From positions 186,001 through 250,000 of the forward strand of contig CAISRB010000007.1 of NCBI GenBank assembly GCA_903887775.1: 64,000 nt of DNA. Reading direction: 5' to 3'. Position numbers and translations under genes: made by a program. Numbering within the stretch: the first letter of the stretch is position 1; each line of letters starts with the position of its first letter. The notes below the pieces were generated by a model that worked only from the letters and a program-made list of their open reading frames with translations, was not told the origin of the DNA and did no database searches. This DNA is from an uncultured Bacteroidales bacterium. Lineage in GTDB: Bacteria > Bacteroidota > Bacteroidia > Bacteroidales > FEN-979. Positions 34,200 through 43,735 of this stretch are shown here, in pieces.

Positions 34200-34937
34200 T
34201 TATTCCAGGAACTTTACAATACCCGTATTGAGTTCGTAAAGGGCACCGACGATCCTGATCTCCCCCTTATCCGACATTTCTTTCAGGATCGGGCTCCGGG
34301 TCTTGATCTCGCTCATTGATGCAACTACATTGTTAAGGCATACCAGGCTGAGGTATTCCTCATTTTTATAAGACTTTTCACCTTGAAAACTGGCCGATTT
34401 TTCGATAGCAGGTCTGATTTTTTGCAGCAGGCCAGTAATATTTCCGAGCTTAATATCCTCTATAGCCGCCTTCACTGCCCCGCAATGCTGGTGGCCCATC
34501 ACGATAATTAATTTCGCCCCCGACTCTTTACAGGCATACTCCATGCTGCCAAGGATATCCTGGTTGATAATGTTTCCTGCAACCCTGATTACAAATAAAT
34601 CACCTATGCTCTTATCGAAGATATATTCAGGCGGCACCCTGCTGTCCATGCAGGAAAGGATCACTGCCTCGGGAAACTGAGCATCGACACTTTTCTTTAT
34701 CTGTTCGGGAAAATTATTGAGAGTTAATGTGTTCCCTGTAAAATGTTTATTCCCTTCCTTCAATTCGCTGATCACCTGATCAGGAGTGAGTTTTGCCTGA
34801 TCCCCGGCGGTCAGCACATGCTCCCTGGGAGCGGTTTTAGCTGTGATTCCGGAGTCTTTTTTATTATTTTCTGAATTCGTGCAGCAGCCTGAACAAAAGG
34901 CCAGCACTATTAGCGGGATGATCAATTTTCTTTTCAT
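34200..34937 (-). CDS. Exported beta-carbonic anhydrase (lipoprotein-like)
   Basis: A 245-residue enzyme that interconverts CO2 and bicarbonate. The beta-class zinc site is complete: C96 with the D98-R100 dyad in ILSCMDSRVPPE, then H149 and C152 in GHQHCGAV. It starts with a signal sequence (MKRKLIIPLIVLAFCSGCC) with a lipobox-like SGC near residue 18, so it should be outside the cytoplasm as a lipoprotein; most studied beta-class enzymes are cytoplasmic. It lies 13 bases after the stop of the NarL-type regulator gene, so it probably shares an operon with that two-component system. A role in CO2/bicarbonate balance or pH at the cell envelope is inferred. Confidence 0.93.
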   Translation of the reverse strand: MKRKLIIPLIVLAFCSGCCTNSENNKKDSGITAKTAPREHVLTAGDQAKLTPDQVISELKEGNKHFTGNTLTLNNFPEQIKKSVDAQFPEAVILSCMDSRVPPEYIFDKSIGDLFVIRVAGNIINQDILGSMEYACKESGAKLIIVMGHQHCGAVKAAIEDIKLGNITGLLQKIRPAIEKSASFQGEKSYKNEEYLSLVCLNNVVASMSEIKTRSPILKEMSDKGEIRIVGALYELNTGIVKFLE

Positions 34938-34950
34938 ATAAAATCAAAAA

Positions 34951-35580
34951 TTAGATAAGCCCGTTATCTATTACATAATGAATGATCTCGGAATTGTTTT
35001 TCAGGTTCATTTTCTTGAGGATGCGGGTGCGGTAGGTGCTGACAGTACGGTCGCTGATGCCAAGTTTTTCGGCTATTTCAATCAGTGATTTTCCCGATCC
35101 CACCATACACATCACGTCGAATTCACGGTCGGAAAGCCGTTCATGCGGCGATTTATCGTTCAGCTCATTTAGTTCGTCGGCAAGCTTCTCTGCAATTGCA
35201 GGGGTTATGTATTTACCGCCTGTACTGACTTTGCGGATAGCTTCAACGATCATTTCAGGTGCCATCTCCTTGGTGAGGTAGCCTGAGGCCCCGGCTTTGA
35301 AAGCCCTTATGGCAAAACGGTCCTCGGGATAAATGCTGAGCATGATTATCTTTACATGGGGCTGGATCTTTTTCACGTCTTTAATGATCTCCAGACCATT
35401 GCGTCCCGGCAGCGAGATATCAAGAATAATTACATCCGGTTTATTCGATGAAACAAGCTTCAGGGCTTCGGCAGCATTCTTTGCCATACCCACAACAGCT
35501 ATTCCTGTTTCAAGCTTCAGGATGGTTTTTAAACCTTCACGAACAATGGCGTGGTCATCAACAATCAGTATATTGATCAT
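34951..35580 (-). CDS. NarL/LuxR-family response regulator
   Basis: A 209-residue regulator. The receiver has ILIVDDHAIVREG, Asp in VIILDISLPGRNG and Lys in GYLTKEMAPEM. The C-terminal LuxR-type helix-turn-helix reads LSDREFDVMCMVGSGKSLIE, then LGISDRTVSTYRTRILKKMN. Its ATG lies 5 bases after the stop of the PAS-kinase gene, so they are almost certainly a pair. The genes downstream, beginning with carbonic anhydrase, may be in the same transcript and under its control. Confidence 0.94.
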   Translation of the reverse strand: MINILIVDDHAIVREGLKTILKLETGIAVVGMAKNAAEALKLVSSNKPDVIILDISLPGRNGLEIIKDVKKIQPHVKIIMLSIYPEDRFAIRAFKAGASGYLTKEMAPEMIVEAIRKVSTGGKYITPAIAEKLADELNELNDKSPHERLSDREFDVMCMVGSGKSLIEIAEKLGISDRTVSTYRTRILKKMNLKNNSEIIHYVIDNGLI

Positions 35581-35585
35581 AGTAT

Positions 35586-36635
35586 TTATGATTGCGGATT
35601 TGGTTGCAGGGGAACCTCAAGCAAAACCGTGGTCCCTTTCCCTTTGATCCCGGTGATTCTTAACTGGCCTTTCAGAAGTTTAACTCTTTCCTGCATGCCT
35701 ATGATCCCGAATGAGCGTTTATGGTTCAGTTCTTCTTCCCGTATTCCGATACCGTCATCCTTCACGCGCAGCAGGAACTGGTGCTGCTGCTTGCGAAGGA
35801 ATACTGTAACCTTACCGGCTCCCGAATGCTTGGCTATATTATTCATTATCTCCTGGAATATCCTGAAGACTGCAGTGGACAGCACAGGGTCAAGTTTAAA
35901 GTCTTTAGGATATACCGTAAACCCTGTGGTAAACCCCGTTCGCTCCCCGAAATCCCTTGTATACCATCGCAGGGTTGCAATAAGTCCCAGCTCGTCAAGC
36001 ACTTCCGGGCGTAATTCCGTTGCGAGTTTGCGGATCAGGTCGACTGTACTTTCTACCAGGGCCGACATTGAACGGATATGTTTTTCAATTTCCGGATCAG
36101 GGTTTCCATGCCCCAGGCGCCTGCGCAACAATGACAATTCCATCTTCAGCGCCGAAAGGGATGATCCCACCCCATCGTGGATTTCACGTGCAATGCGCTT
36201 TTTTTCCTTCTCCATCCCTGCTTCAATATGTGCCGAAAGATCACGAAGTTTCTGGGTCAACCCCTGCATTCGGTCCTCCGACTGCCTGCGGTAGGTCATA
36301 TCAAGAATGGAAATAAGATATTCATCAGGATTAACGAGACTTACCACGTTAGCCTGGGCAATTGTGGCCGCTCCGTTTAAGGTTATCAGGGTAAGTTCAA
36401 AGGTTTTGTTCCCTGCCAGGGGAGTACTGCCACCTATGACCGAAGAAAGCATCAGCCGGGATTCATCTGAAATAAACCGGCAGAAATCCTGGTTCATTAT
36501 GATATTGGGATCCGTTCCAAGCAAACCGGCACAAAACTTATTTGCAAAGAGGACGGTACATTTTTCATCCAGGACAAGATATCCCACAGGGGCGATATCA
36601 AACAGGGATTCATACCTGGCAGGCAAGGGGTTCAT
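35586..36635 (-). CDS. PAS-domain histidine kinase (HisKA_3/NarX type)
   Basis: A 349-residue soluble kinase with no transmembrane segment. The start is ATG 36635 (MNPLPARYESLFDIAPVGYL); the longer frame opens with TTG. An N-terminal PAS domain (about 8-120) has YLVLDEKCTVLFANKF and ends near LISILDMTYRRQSEDR. The kinase core is NarX-like: MEKEKKRIAREIHDGVGSSL carries the phosphoacceptor His in REIHDGVG. The ATPase domain shows IFQEIMNNIAKHSGAGKV and VKDDGIGIREEELNHKRSFG. It should phosphorylate the NarL-type regulator encoded 5 bases downstream. The input signal is unknown. A candidate -7 box (minus-strand TACCTTTG, 36684-36691) lies upstream. Confidence 0.93.
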   Translation of the reverse strand: MNPLPARYESLFDIAPVGYLVLDEKCTVLFANKFCAGLLGTDPNIIMNQDFCRFISDESRLMLSSVIGGSTPLAGNKTFELTLITLNGAATIAQANVVSLVNPDEYLISILDMTYRRQSEDRMQGLTQKLRDLSAHIEAGMEKEKKRIAREIHDGVGSSLSALKMELSLLRRRLGHGNPDPEIEKHIRSMSALVESTVDLIRKLATELRPEVLDELGLIATLRWYTRDFGERTGFTTGFTVYPKDFKLDPVLSTAVFRIFQEIMNNIAKHSGAGKVTVFLRKQQHQFLLRVKDDGIGIREEELNHKRSFGIIGMQERVKLLKGQLRITGIKGKGTTVLLEVPLQPNPQS

Positions 36636-36956
36636 ACATCCCGGAATTACATATTGAGAACAGGAAGAATGACACTTTAATTTCAAAGGTAATATTACTG
36701 TTTTTTTCCGAATTCAGTTAAAAAGTTTAACAAAATACGTCTGGCGAATTACAGATTAATTTATAATATCTAAAATCTATATATCATAAGGACTGCCTAA
36801 TGAGCATTATAATAATAAGATGTAAGGGAAACAACTACAACAACAGCATCATTAATCACTACACTTTAATTATTCAGTATCATACAATGCCAAACACGGG
36901 CCCTGACTACATTTACATTATGATATTTTGCATCTTTTGTTAAATGCTTTTTGGCT
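36636..36956. other. Divergent intergenic region between two kinase operons
   Basis: An AT-rich 321-base gap without an ORF of interest. It holds a minus-strand -7 box TACCTTTG at 36684-36691 for the PAS-kinase operon. No convincing -7 box was found for the plus-strand giant kinase. No repeat, tRNA or riboswitch-like structure was recognised. Confidence 0.5.
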
Positions 36957-39900
36957 ATGAGACAAAGTAAAACAGCCTTGCTGGAGGAAATCGAAACCCT
37001 GAAGAAAGAAAACAAGGCCCTGCAGGGTCTTTTCAGCAATTTACAAAACCCTGAATTACAATGGTGGGCCAGGTATAATGCTGAATTTATTATAACCCTG
37101 AACAGGGATGAGCAGATGCTCTCGGTTTCACCAACGGTTATTTCATTGATGGGATACTCCCTGGATGAATTTACAGGAAAAGATTTTCATTTTTTCATTC
37201 ATCCCCTCGATTTACCCGTGATCAGGAGATCACTGGAGTGGGTCATGTCGGAACCTGATTCCCAGGAAGTATGCCATGTTCGCGGAAGGGATTCACTGCA
37301 TAACTGGGTGTGGCTTGAAGCCAGCATCATCAACCAGATCAATGATCCCGAAATTGCTTCCCTGATGATAGTCTTCAAGGTACTGAAGCTCGCGAAAGAT
37401 TCTCATGGAGTCGGGTCATTACCAAAAGTGCAATACTCCGACCTGATTAAAGCAATCAAAGACGCATTGTATGTAAATGTGCTTAAGGGGGACGGAACAT
37501 TTGGCAATTTTATCGAGGTTAATGAAGTTTCCTGCAAGATGCTTGGCTATAAGAGGGAGGAATTCATGGAGATGTCGATTGAAGATATCGGGGGACAGAT
37601 TGAGGAAGAGGATATCAGGGGAGTTCATAAAAAACTGACTGAAGGGGAATCGGTTATTTTTGAAAGCCTGCAACGGGCCAAAAACGGGAAGCTGATTCCC
37701 GTTGAAATCCATGCCAGCCTGTTCCGATTCGAAAACCAGCGTGGAATGATAAGCCTGGTAAGGGATATTACCGAAAAGAAAAAAGCGGAAGCGGAGAGGC
37801 AGAAAGCTGAAAAACACCTGTCGATCATAGCAGAGAATACCCAGGATATAATATGGCTTGCCGATGAGAATATGGTTTTTGAGTATGTCAGTTTGTCTGT
37901 TACAAGAGTCCTCGGATATGATGTACAGGAGATAACCGGAAAATCATTCAATTCCATTTTAACCCAAACCTCCCGGGAAACTGCCGGCAAAGGGATGGAA
38001 TCGATAGTAAGCCGTGTTCAATCAAACAGTTTTGCCGATCCAAGCAGGGCCAGGGTAATACAGCTTGAAACAATAAAAAAGGATGGCAGCCTGATATGGA
38101 TCGAGAACTCTTTTTCGCTGATCTTTAGTGACAGTAAAGAACTGCTTGGGTTTGTGGGTGTGAGCCGTGACATCACCCAACGCAAGGAAGCAGAGAACCT
38201 GCTTACCGAAAGCGAGGAAAAATTCAGGGCCATAACCAATACAGCGCAGGATGCTATCATCTCTATTGATGAATATGGAAAAGTAATTTTCTGGAATCCA
38301 TCAGCTGAACGGCTATTCGGTTTTCCCAGTGAAGAAGTCCTGGGAAAAAATGTTCATGAATTAATCGCACCGCCTGAATACTTTGAGGCTGCCAAAAAGG
38401 GCATGACCGGATTTATCAATTCTGGTTGCGGGAATGCGATAGGCAAAACAATCGAGCTCACTGCCAAAAGAAAAAACGGCGAGCATTTCCCTATCGAGCT
38501 TTCCCTTTCACTGATGAAATTCAGGGAAGCAAACCATGCAATCGGGATAATCCGTGATATCTCAGAAAGGAAGTTTGTTGAAGACGAGCGGAAGAAATCA
38601 GAAGACTTGCTGATAAAGAGTGAAGAACATTATCGGACCTTGTTCACCACCATGGCCCAGGGAGTGGTATACCAGGATGCCGCAGGGAATATTTTCCTTG
38701 CCAACCCGGCTGCCGAACGTATGCTGGGGTTAAATCATGACCAGATAAGCGGACGAACTTCGGCAGATCCGGGGTGGAATACAATTCATGAGGACGGTTC
38801 GGAGTTCCATGTTGATACACATCCTGCAATGCTTGCATTGAAAACGGGTGAGGAAAATACCGCGGTCATGGGGGTCTTTAATCCCAGGCTTAACAAATAC
38901 ACATGGATCAATGTCAGCGCCAAAGCTATGTTCAGGCAGGGCGAGGAAACTCCATACCAGGTCTTTACAACTTTCGAAGATATCACGACCATCAGGGAAA
39001 ACCTTAATGAAATCAGGGAAGCAAACCAGAGGCTTGAAATACTCAGGAAAATCGACAATGCCATAATTCAATCCAATTTGAAGGAGAGTGATGTTGATGA
39101 GTTTGCCATGGAGGGGATAAGGAAGATGATACCCTGTGATGAGATATTATTGATGACTTTTAATTATACAAATAATGAAGCTGTCTTTGAATCCCATGTA
39201 AGGGATGGAAAGTTTTCCAGGGTATCAGGAAGAAAGTTCCCGTTGAATTTGTTTGACCTGGAAAAATTCAGGAAGGGTGAGACTGACGTTCGTACAATCG
39301 TCGGGGATAATACACTTTCAGGAATAAATCATTTGATATTCGAGAGAGGATATTACAATGCAATGGCAGTTCCGATGATGCTGGAAAATGTTGTTTCGGG
39401 GCTGCTTATAATCTTAACAAAAGGAAAAGATTTATTTTCTCCTGTCCACATTCAGATTGCAGAGGATATTGCCTCGCTCATTTCACTGAATTTTAACCGC
39501 AGGGAACTCAACCGGCGTTTGCAACAATATTCAACAGGCCTTGAAAAACTTGTCAGGGAAAGAACCAGTGAACTGCAGGCAATTCTTAAGGCGGTGCCGG
39601 ATCTTCTCTTCCGTCTGAACCGTGAAGGCATACTGCTGGGCTCACAGAGCGGGTCAAGAACCGATCTGCTAATGCCTGAGGAGCAGTTCCTTGGAAAAAA
39701 CATTAAAGACGTATTGCCCCCGCATATCCTGGAAGCAGTTGCAAATTCCATTGAGGAAGCATTTACAAGCATGGATATCGCTTCTTTCGAATACGGGCTG
39801 GAGATTAATAATGAATCGAAATGGTATGAATGCCGCATCATCTCAACTTCTGAAAATGAAGCTCTTGCTATAATCAGGGACATTTCACAGCGTAAAACTG

Positions 39901-42644
39901 CCGAGCGGGCCCTTGAATGGAACGAATCCCTGCTGCAGAAAATGACATCGACCTCCCCCCTGGCCTTCTTTGTTGTTGATAACCGCACCGATGCAATACT
40001 GTACTTCAATCATCAATTTTGCGAGATCTGGGGTATTACCCATCTTGAAGAAAGGATGAAAAAGGGTGAACTCACAAATAACGGGATCATCCCCGATTGC
40101 CTCCCGGTACTTAAAGACGTGCCTGCCTTTGCGGCATCCTGCGAACCCCTGCAGGACGAGTTCAATGAAGTGGTGGTTGAGGATGAGATCCCTTTCAAAG
40201 ACGGAAGGATAATACGCCGCTTTTCAACCCAGATCAGAGGAGAGAAAAACGAGTATTACGGAAGGCTGTACATATTTGAAGATATTACCCAGAGAAAAAC
40301 AGCTGAACAATTTATCAGCATACAACGTGACCTGGCTGCAAAGCACAGCACGATTACTGATATGGACGAGGCACTGTCGATTTCAATGGAGGCATTAATG
40401 CAGATTGAAGGTGTGGATTGCGGCGGGATTTATTTTCTGGATCCTTTGACAGGGAGCCTTAACCTGGTTGCCCACCGGGGATTATCAGATGAATTCGTGT
40501 CACAAAGATCGCATTATGAAGCCGATAGTATTCAGGCTAAAATAGTAAAAGGCCGGGGAGCCCGGTATATTAATTATTCCGTGGAAAATCTTCCTGGCGA
40601 TACATTGGATTCGAGGGAAGGCATCCTCTCACTTGCTATTTTGAGCATCGAGCATGAAGGTGAGATCCTGGGGTGTATCAATCTCGGATCAAGATCGGCC
40701 GATGACCTGTTCAAAAACGTTCGCTATTCAGTTGAAAGCCTTGGATTACAGATTGGCGGAACAATCTCCAGGATCCAGGCTGAAACCATGCTGTTGAGAA
40801 GCAAGCAAAACTTCCAGGCCTTGTTTGACACCCTGGATGATTTCATGTTCATCCTTGATGCAGGAGGGAATATAATCAGGACCAATCCTGTTGTGAATAA
40901 TCGCCTTGGATACAAGGCCGACGAACTTCTTGGAGTGAATGTACTCCAGGTCCATCCTCCTGAAAGAAGGGAAGAAGCCGGTTTTATTGTAGGAGAGATG
41001 CTGGCTGGCCGGGCTTTATACTGCCCTGTTCCTTTGATTACCAATGACGGAACCCGCATCCCTGTGGAAACCAGGGTTGTTATGGGAAAATGGGACGATG
41101 AGGATGTACTTTTCGGGATCTCACGTGATATTTCCGAACGGGTGAAGGCCGAAGCTGCCCTGAAAATGCAAAGTGCGGCTTTTGAATCCTTCGCGATCCC
41201 TATCATTATAACCGACCCCGAAGGCCGGATCACCTGGTCGAATACCAGCTTTTTACGACAATCGGGTTACTCATATGATGAAATTATCGGCCAGACCCCC
41301 GGGCAACTTGTGAAATCGGGAATCCAGACTGAAGATTTCTACAAAGAGCTCTGGGCAAAAATCAAAAGCGGGAAAGTATGGAGCGGCGAGCTTATGAACA
41401 AAAGAAAAGACGGCTCGCTTTTTCCTGAAGAACTCACCATTACACCGGTTATGGACTATGCAAATAATATATCTTCCTTTATTGCAATTAAAATTGATAT
41501 TACCGACAAGAAAAAACTTGAAAGGGACCTCAGGGAAAGTGAGGCACGCTGGAATTTTGCTTTGGAAGGCTCCGAAGAGGGTGTCTGGGATTGGGATATC
41601 ATAACAAATAATTTTATTGTTTCCAATCAATGGAAACGCATCCTTGGTTACCAGGCTAATGAAATGCCCGGGATAATTAAAATTGAAAATAATGAGCGGA
41701 CCCATCCCGATGATCTTGAACAATTCAATTCCGATCTTCAGAAACATCTTAACGGGGAATCGGAGATCTACAGGAATGAACATCGTATTTTATGCAAGGA
41801 CGGCATATATAAATGGATACTCGACAAGGGAAAGGTAGTAAACCGCGATTCCAATGGAAAGCCGCTTCGGATGATAGGAACCCATACCGACATATCCGAC
41901 AGGAAGAAATATGAAGTTATGCTCAGGCAGGGAATGGAAAAAGAAAAGGAAATGAACCAGCTGAAATCAAAATTTATCTCGGTAGCTTCCCATGAATTCC
42001 GTACACCCCTGGCTACTATTCTAGCTACCAGTGAATCGCTATTCAACTACCGTAAAAAAATGACGGAAACACAGGTTGACGAAAGGATCACGAAGATCAA
42101 AGACCAGGTAGGAAACCTGAACAGGATCATTGAGGAAGTTCTTAATCTTTCAAAACTCCAGATTAAAGAACGGGAACTTGAACCTGAACTGTTTGACCTC
42201 TCTGCCATGATACTTGAAACAATTGAAGAATTCAGGATCCATTCGGGCCGCGACAGCCATCTGGAATTCCATTCAGTTCCTGATAAAATTGAAGTTTATC
42301 TTGATAAAAAGAATATTTACCTGGTTGTCAACAATCTGATATCCAATGCAATTAAATATTCCGAACCCGATAAAACCATCAACGTTGATTTGAAACTCGA
42401 AAAGGATTTACTTATCCTTGAGGTAAAGGACCAGGGAATAGGTATACCCGAAAAAGACCTTAAACATCTTTTTACTCCATTCTTCAGGGCATCAAATTCA
42501 GGTACGGTAGCCGGCACCGGCCTGGGCCTGAATATAGTTCAGGAATCGGTTCATCGTCACGGAGGAACGATACAGGTTTCTAGCAATATCAACGAGGGCT
42601 CACTGTTTACAATAAAATTGCCATGTATACTTAAAATAAAGTAA
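36957..42644 (+). CDS. Giant soluble histidine kinase with ten PAS and two GAF domains
   Basis: A 1,895-residue sensor kinase, started at ATG 36957 (MRQSKTALLEEIETLKKEN); the longer frame opens with TTG. I see no transmembrane segment, so it should be cytoplasmic. Approximate order: PAS at 34-148, 158-278, 281-411, 416-541 and 551-678; GAF 694-844; PAS 868-984 and 988-1118; GAF 1118-1278; PAS 1281-1398, 1401-1521 and 1528-1654; HisKA 1664-1738; ATPase 1774-1895. Most PAS units end in the PAC-type signature (DITEKKKAE, DITQRKEAE, DISERKFVE, DISQRKTAE, DITQRKTAE, DISERVKAE, DITDKKKLE, DISDRKKYE). The kinase has SVASHEFRTPLATILATSES (H-box), NLISNAIKYSEPD, DQGIGIPEKD and GTGLGLNIVQESV. It is followed after five bases by a REC-kinase hybrid, its likely partner. 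Confidence 0.93.
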   Translation: MRQSKTALLEEIETLKKENKALQGLFSNLQNPELQWWARYNAEFIITLNRDEQMLSVSPTVISLMGYSLDEFTGKDFHFFIHPLDLPVIRRSLEWVMSEPDSQEVCHVRGRDSLHNWVWLEASIINQINDPEIASLMIVFKVLKLAKDSHGVGSLPKVQYSDLIKAIKDALYVNVLKGDGTFGNFIEVNEVSCKMLGYKREEFMEMSIEDIGGQIEEEDIRGVHKKLTEGESVIFESLQRAKNGKLIPVEIHASLFRFENQRGMISLVRDITEKKKAEAERQKAEKHLSIIAENTQDIIWLADENMVFEYVSLSVTRVLGYDVQEITGKSFNSILTQTSRETAGKGMESIVSRVQSNSFADPSRARVIQLETIKKDGSLIWIENSFSLIFSDSKELLGFVGVSRDITQRKEAENLLTESEEKFRAITNTAQDAIISIDEYGKVIFWNPSAERLFGFPSEEVLGKNVHELIAPPEYFEAAKKGMTGFINSGCGNAIGKTIELTAKRKNGEHFPIELSLSLMKFREANHAIGIIRDISERKFVEDERKKSEDLLIKSEEHYRTLFTTMAQGVVYQDAAGNIFLANPAAERMLGLNHDQISGRTSADPGWNTIHEDGSEFHVDTHPAMLALKTGEENTAVMGVFNPRLNKYTWINVSAKAMFRQGEETPYQVFTTFEDITTIRENLNEIREANQRLEILRKIDNAIIQSNLKESDVDEFAMEGIRKMIPCDEILLMTFNYTNNEAVFESHVRDGKFSRVSGRKFPLNLFDLEKFRKGETDVRTIVGDNTLSGINHLIFERGYYNAMAVPMMLENVVSGLLIILTKGKDLFSPVHIQIAEDIASLISLNFNRRELNRRLQQYSTGLEKLVRERTSELQAILKAVPDLLFRLNREGILLGSQSGSRTDLLMPEEQFLGKNIKDVLPPHILEAVANSIEEAFTSMDIASFEYGLEINNESKWYECRIISTSENEALAIIRDISQRKTAERALEWNESLLQKMTSTSPLAFFVVDNRTDAILYFNHQFCEIWGITHLEERMKKGELTNNGIIPDCLPVLKDVPAFAASCEPLQDEFNEVVVEDEIPFKDGRIIRRFSTQIRGEKNEYYGRLYIFEDITQRKTAEQFISIQRDLAAKHSTITDMDEALSISMEALMQIEGVDCGGIYFLDPLTGSLNLVAHRGLSDEFVSQRSHYEADSIQAKIVKGRGARYINYSVENLPGDTLDSREGILSLAILSIEHEGEILGCINLGSRSADDLFKNVRYSVESLGLQIGGTISRIQAETMLLRSKQNFQALFDTLDDFMFILDAGGNIIRTNPVVNNRLGYKADELLGVNVLQVHPPERREEAGFIVGEMLAGRALYCPVPLITNDGTRIPVETRVVMGKWDDEDVLFGISRDISERVKAEAALKMQSAAFESFAIPIIITDPEGRITWSNTSFLRQSGYSYDEIIGQTPGQLVKSGIQTEDFYKELWAKIKSGKVWSGELMNKRKDGSLFPEELTITPVMDYANNISSFIAIKIDITDKKKLERDLRESEARWNFALEGSEEGVWDWDIITNNFIVSNQWKRILGYQANEMPGIIKIENNERTHPDDLEQFNSDLQKHLNGESEIYRNEHRILCKDGIYKWILDKGKVVNRDSNGKPLRMIGTHTDISDRKKYEVMLRQGMEKEKEMNQLKSKFISVASHEFRTPLATILATSESLFNYRKKMTETQVDERITKIKDQVGNLNRIIEEVLNLSKLQIKERELEPELFDLSAMILETIEEFRIHSGRDSHLEFHSVPDKIEVYLDKKNIYLVVNNLISNAIKYSEPDKTINVDLKLEKDLLILEVKDQGIGIPEKDLKHLFTPFFRASNSGTVAGTGLGLNIVQESVHRHGGTIQVSSNINEGSLFTIKLPCILKIK

Positions 42645-42649
42645 GGTCA

Positions 42650-43735
42650 ATGCGTATGAAAAAAATACTGATTATCGAAGACCAGGAGATGCTTCGCGAA
42701 GAAGTCAAAGACTGGTTCGAATTCGAAGGATATATAACCTACACAGCTTCCAACGGTAAAGAAGGAGTGGATCTGGCAGTCAAACATTTTCCCGACCTGA
42801 TCCTTTGCGATATCATGATGCCTGAAATGGACGGAAATGCCGTTCTGGAGGTATTGCGCCATGACATCAAGACTTCCATGATACCGTTTATTTTTATGAC
42901 TGCACTCTCCGAGCGGGTCCAGGTCAGGGCCGGCATGGACCAGGGGGCTGATGATTATATTACAAAGCCTTTTACGCATGACGAATTGATGAACGCAGTG
43001 CATGCCCGGCTTGAGAAAATCGATTTGCTTACCGAGAGGTCCCAGGCTGCACTCCAGGAACTCAGAATCAACCTCATAACAAGCCTCCCTCATGAACTCA
43101 ACACACTTTTGAACGGCATGCTTGGATTCGGGCAATTACTGAAGAATTACCCCGACTCATTTACCCCGGAGGAACTGCCCGAAATCGGCAACCGCATTTA
43201 TACCAGTGCATTGAGGCTGCATAGGCTGATTCAGAATTATCTCCTTTATGCACAGCTCGAGCTGAAAAAGACGGGACTTTCCCGCAGGTTTGAACTTCAG
43301 GAACCGATGGAGATCATAACCAGGGTAAGTACCAAGATGGCTGATGATTATTTACGGTCAGGGGATCTTATACTTGATTGCCGGCAATGTTCTGTGTTTA
43401 TTGCGGAGCTGGAATTCACAAAGGTGGTGGAAGAAATTGCCGGCAATGCATTTAAATTTTCGTCGCCCGGCACTCCAGTAAAAATATGTTGTTACTGTTC
43501 CGAAGATATGTTCCACATGATATTTGAAGATAAGGGCTGCGGAATTAAAGAAGAGGATTTAAAGAAGATTGGGGCTTTCATGCAATTTGACAGGATGCTC
43601 AAGGAACAGCAGGGCTTCGGGCTTGGCCTGATCATCTCAAAAAGAATTACTGAACTGTTCAATGGCAGTATGAAAATTGACAGCCAGGTTGGCAGGGGTA
43701 CAACAATACGGATTTCCTGGCCGGGTAAAAACTGA
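42650..43735 (+). CDS. REC-histidine kinase hybrid
   Basis: A 361-residue cytoplasmic protein. The receiver domain (residues 1-125) has ILIIEDQEMLREE, Asp in LILCDIMMPEMDG and Lys in DYITKPFTHDEL. A HisKA-like segment follows, with LITSLPHELNTLLNGMLGFG carrying the likely phosphoacceptor His. The ATPase domain has EEIAGNAFKFSSPGTPVKIC, FEDKGCGIKEEDLKKIG and GFGLGLIISKRITELFNGSM. There is no DNA-binding part. It starts 5 bases after the giant kinase gene, so phosphotransfer from that kinase to this receiver is likely. This architecture is seen in complex phosphorelays of Bacteroidota and Cyanobacteria. Confidence 0.92.
   Translation: MRMKKILIIEDQEMLREEVKDWFEFEGYITYTASNGKEGVDLAVKHFPDLILCDIMMPEMDGNAVLEVLRHDIKTSMIPFIFMTALSERVQVRAGMDQGADDYITKPFTHDELMNAVHARLEKIDLLTERSQAALQELRINLITSLPHELNTLLNGMLGFGQLLKNYPDSFTPEELPEIGNRIYTSALRLHRLIQNYLLYAQLELKKTGLSRRFELQEPMEIITRVSTKMADDYLRSGDLILDCRQCSVFIAELEFTKVVEEIAGNAFKFSSPGTPVKICCYCSEDMFHMIFEDKGCGIKEEDLKKIGAFMQFDRMLKEQQGFGLGLIISKRITELFNGSMKIDSQVGRGTTIRISWPGKN

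Noticed and set aside
36951-36956. TTG start of the giant kinase two codons upstream
   Set aside because: An ATG follows immediately at 36957, and TTG starts are rare in this phylum.
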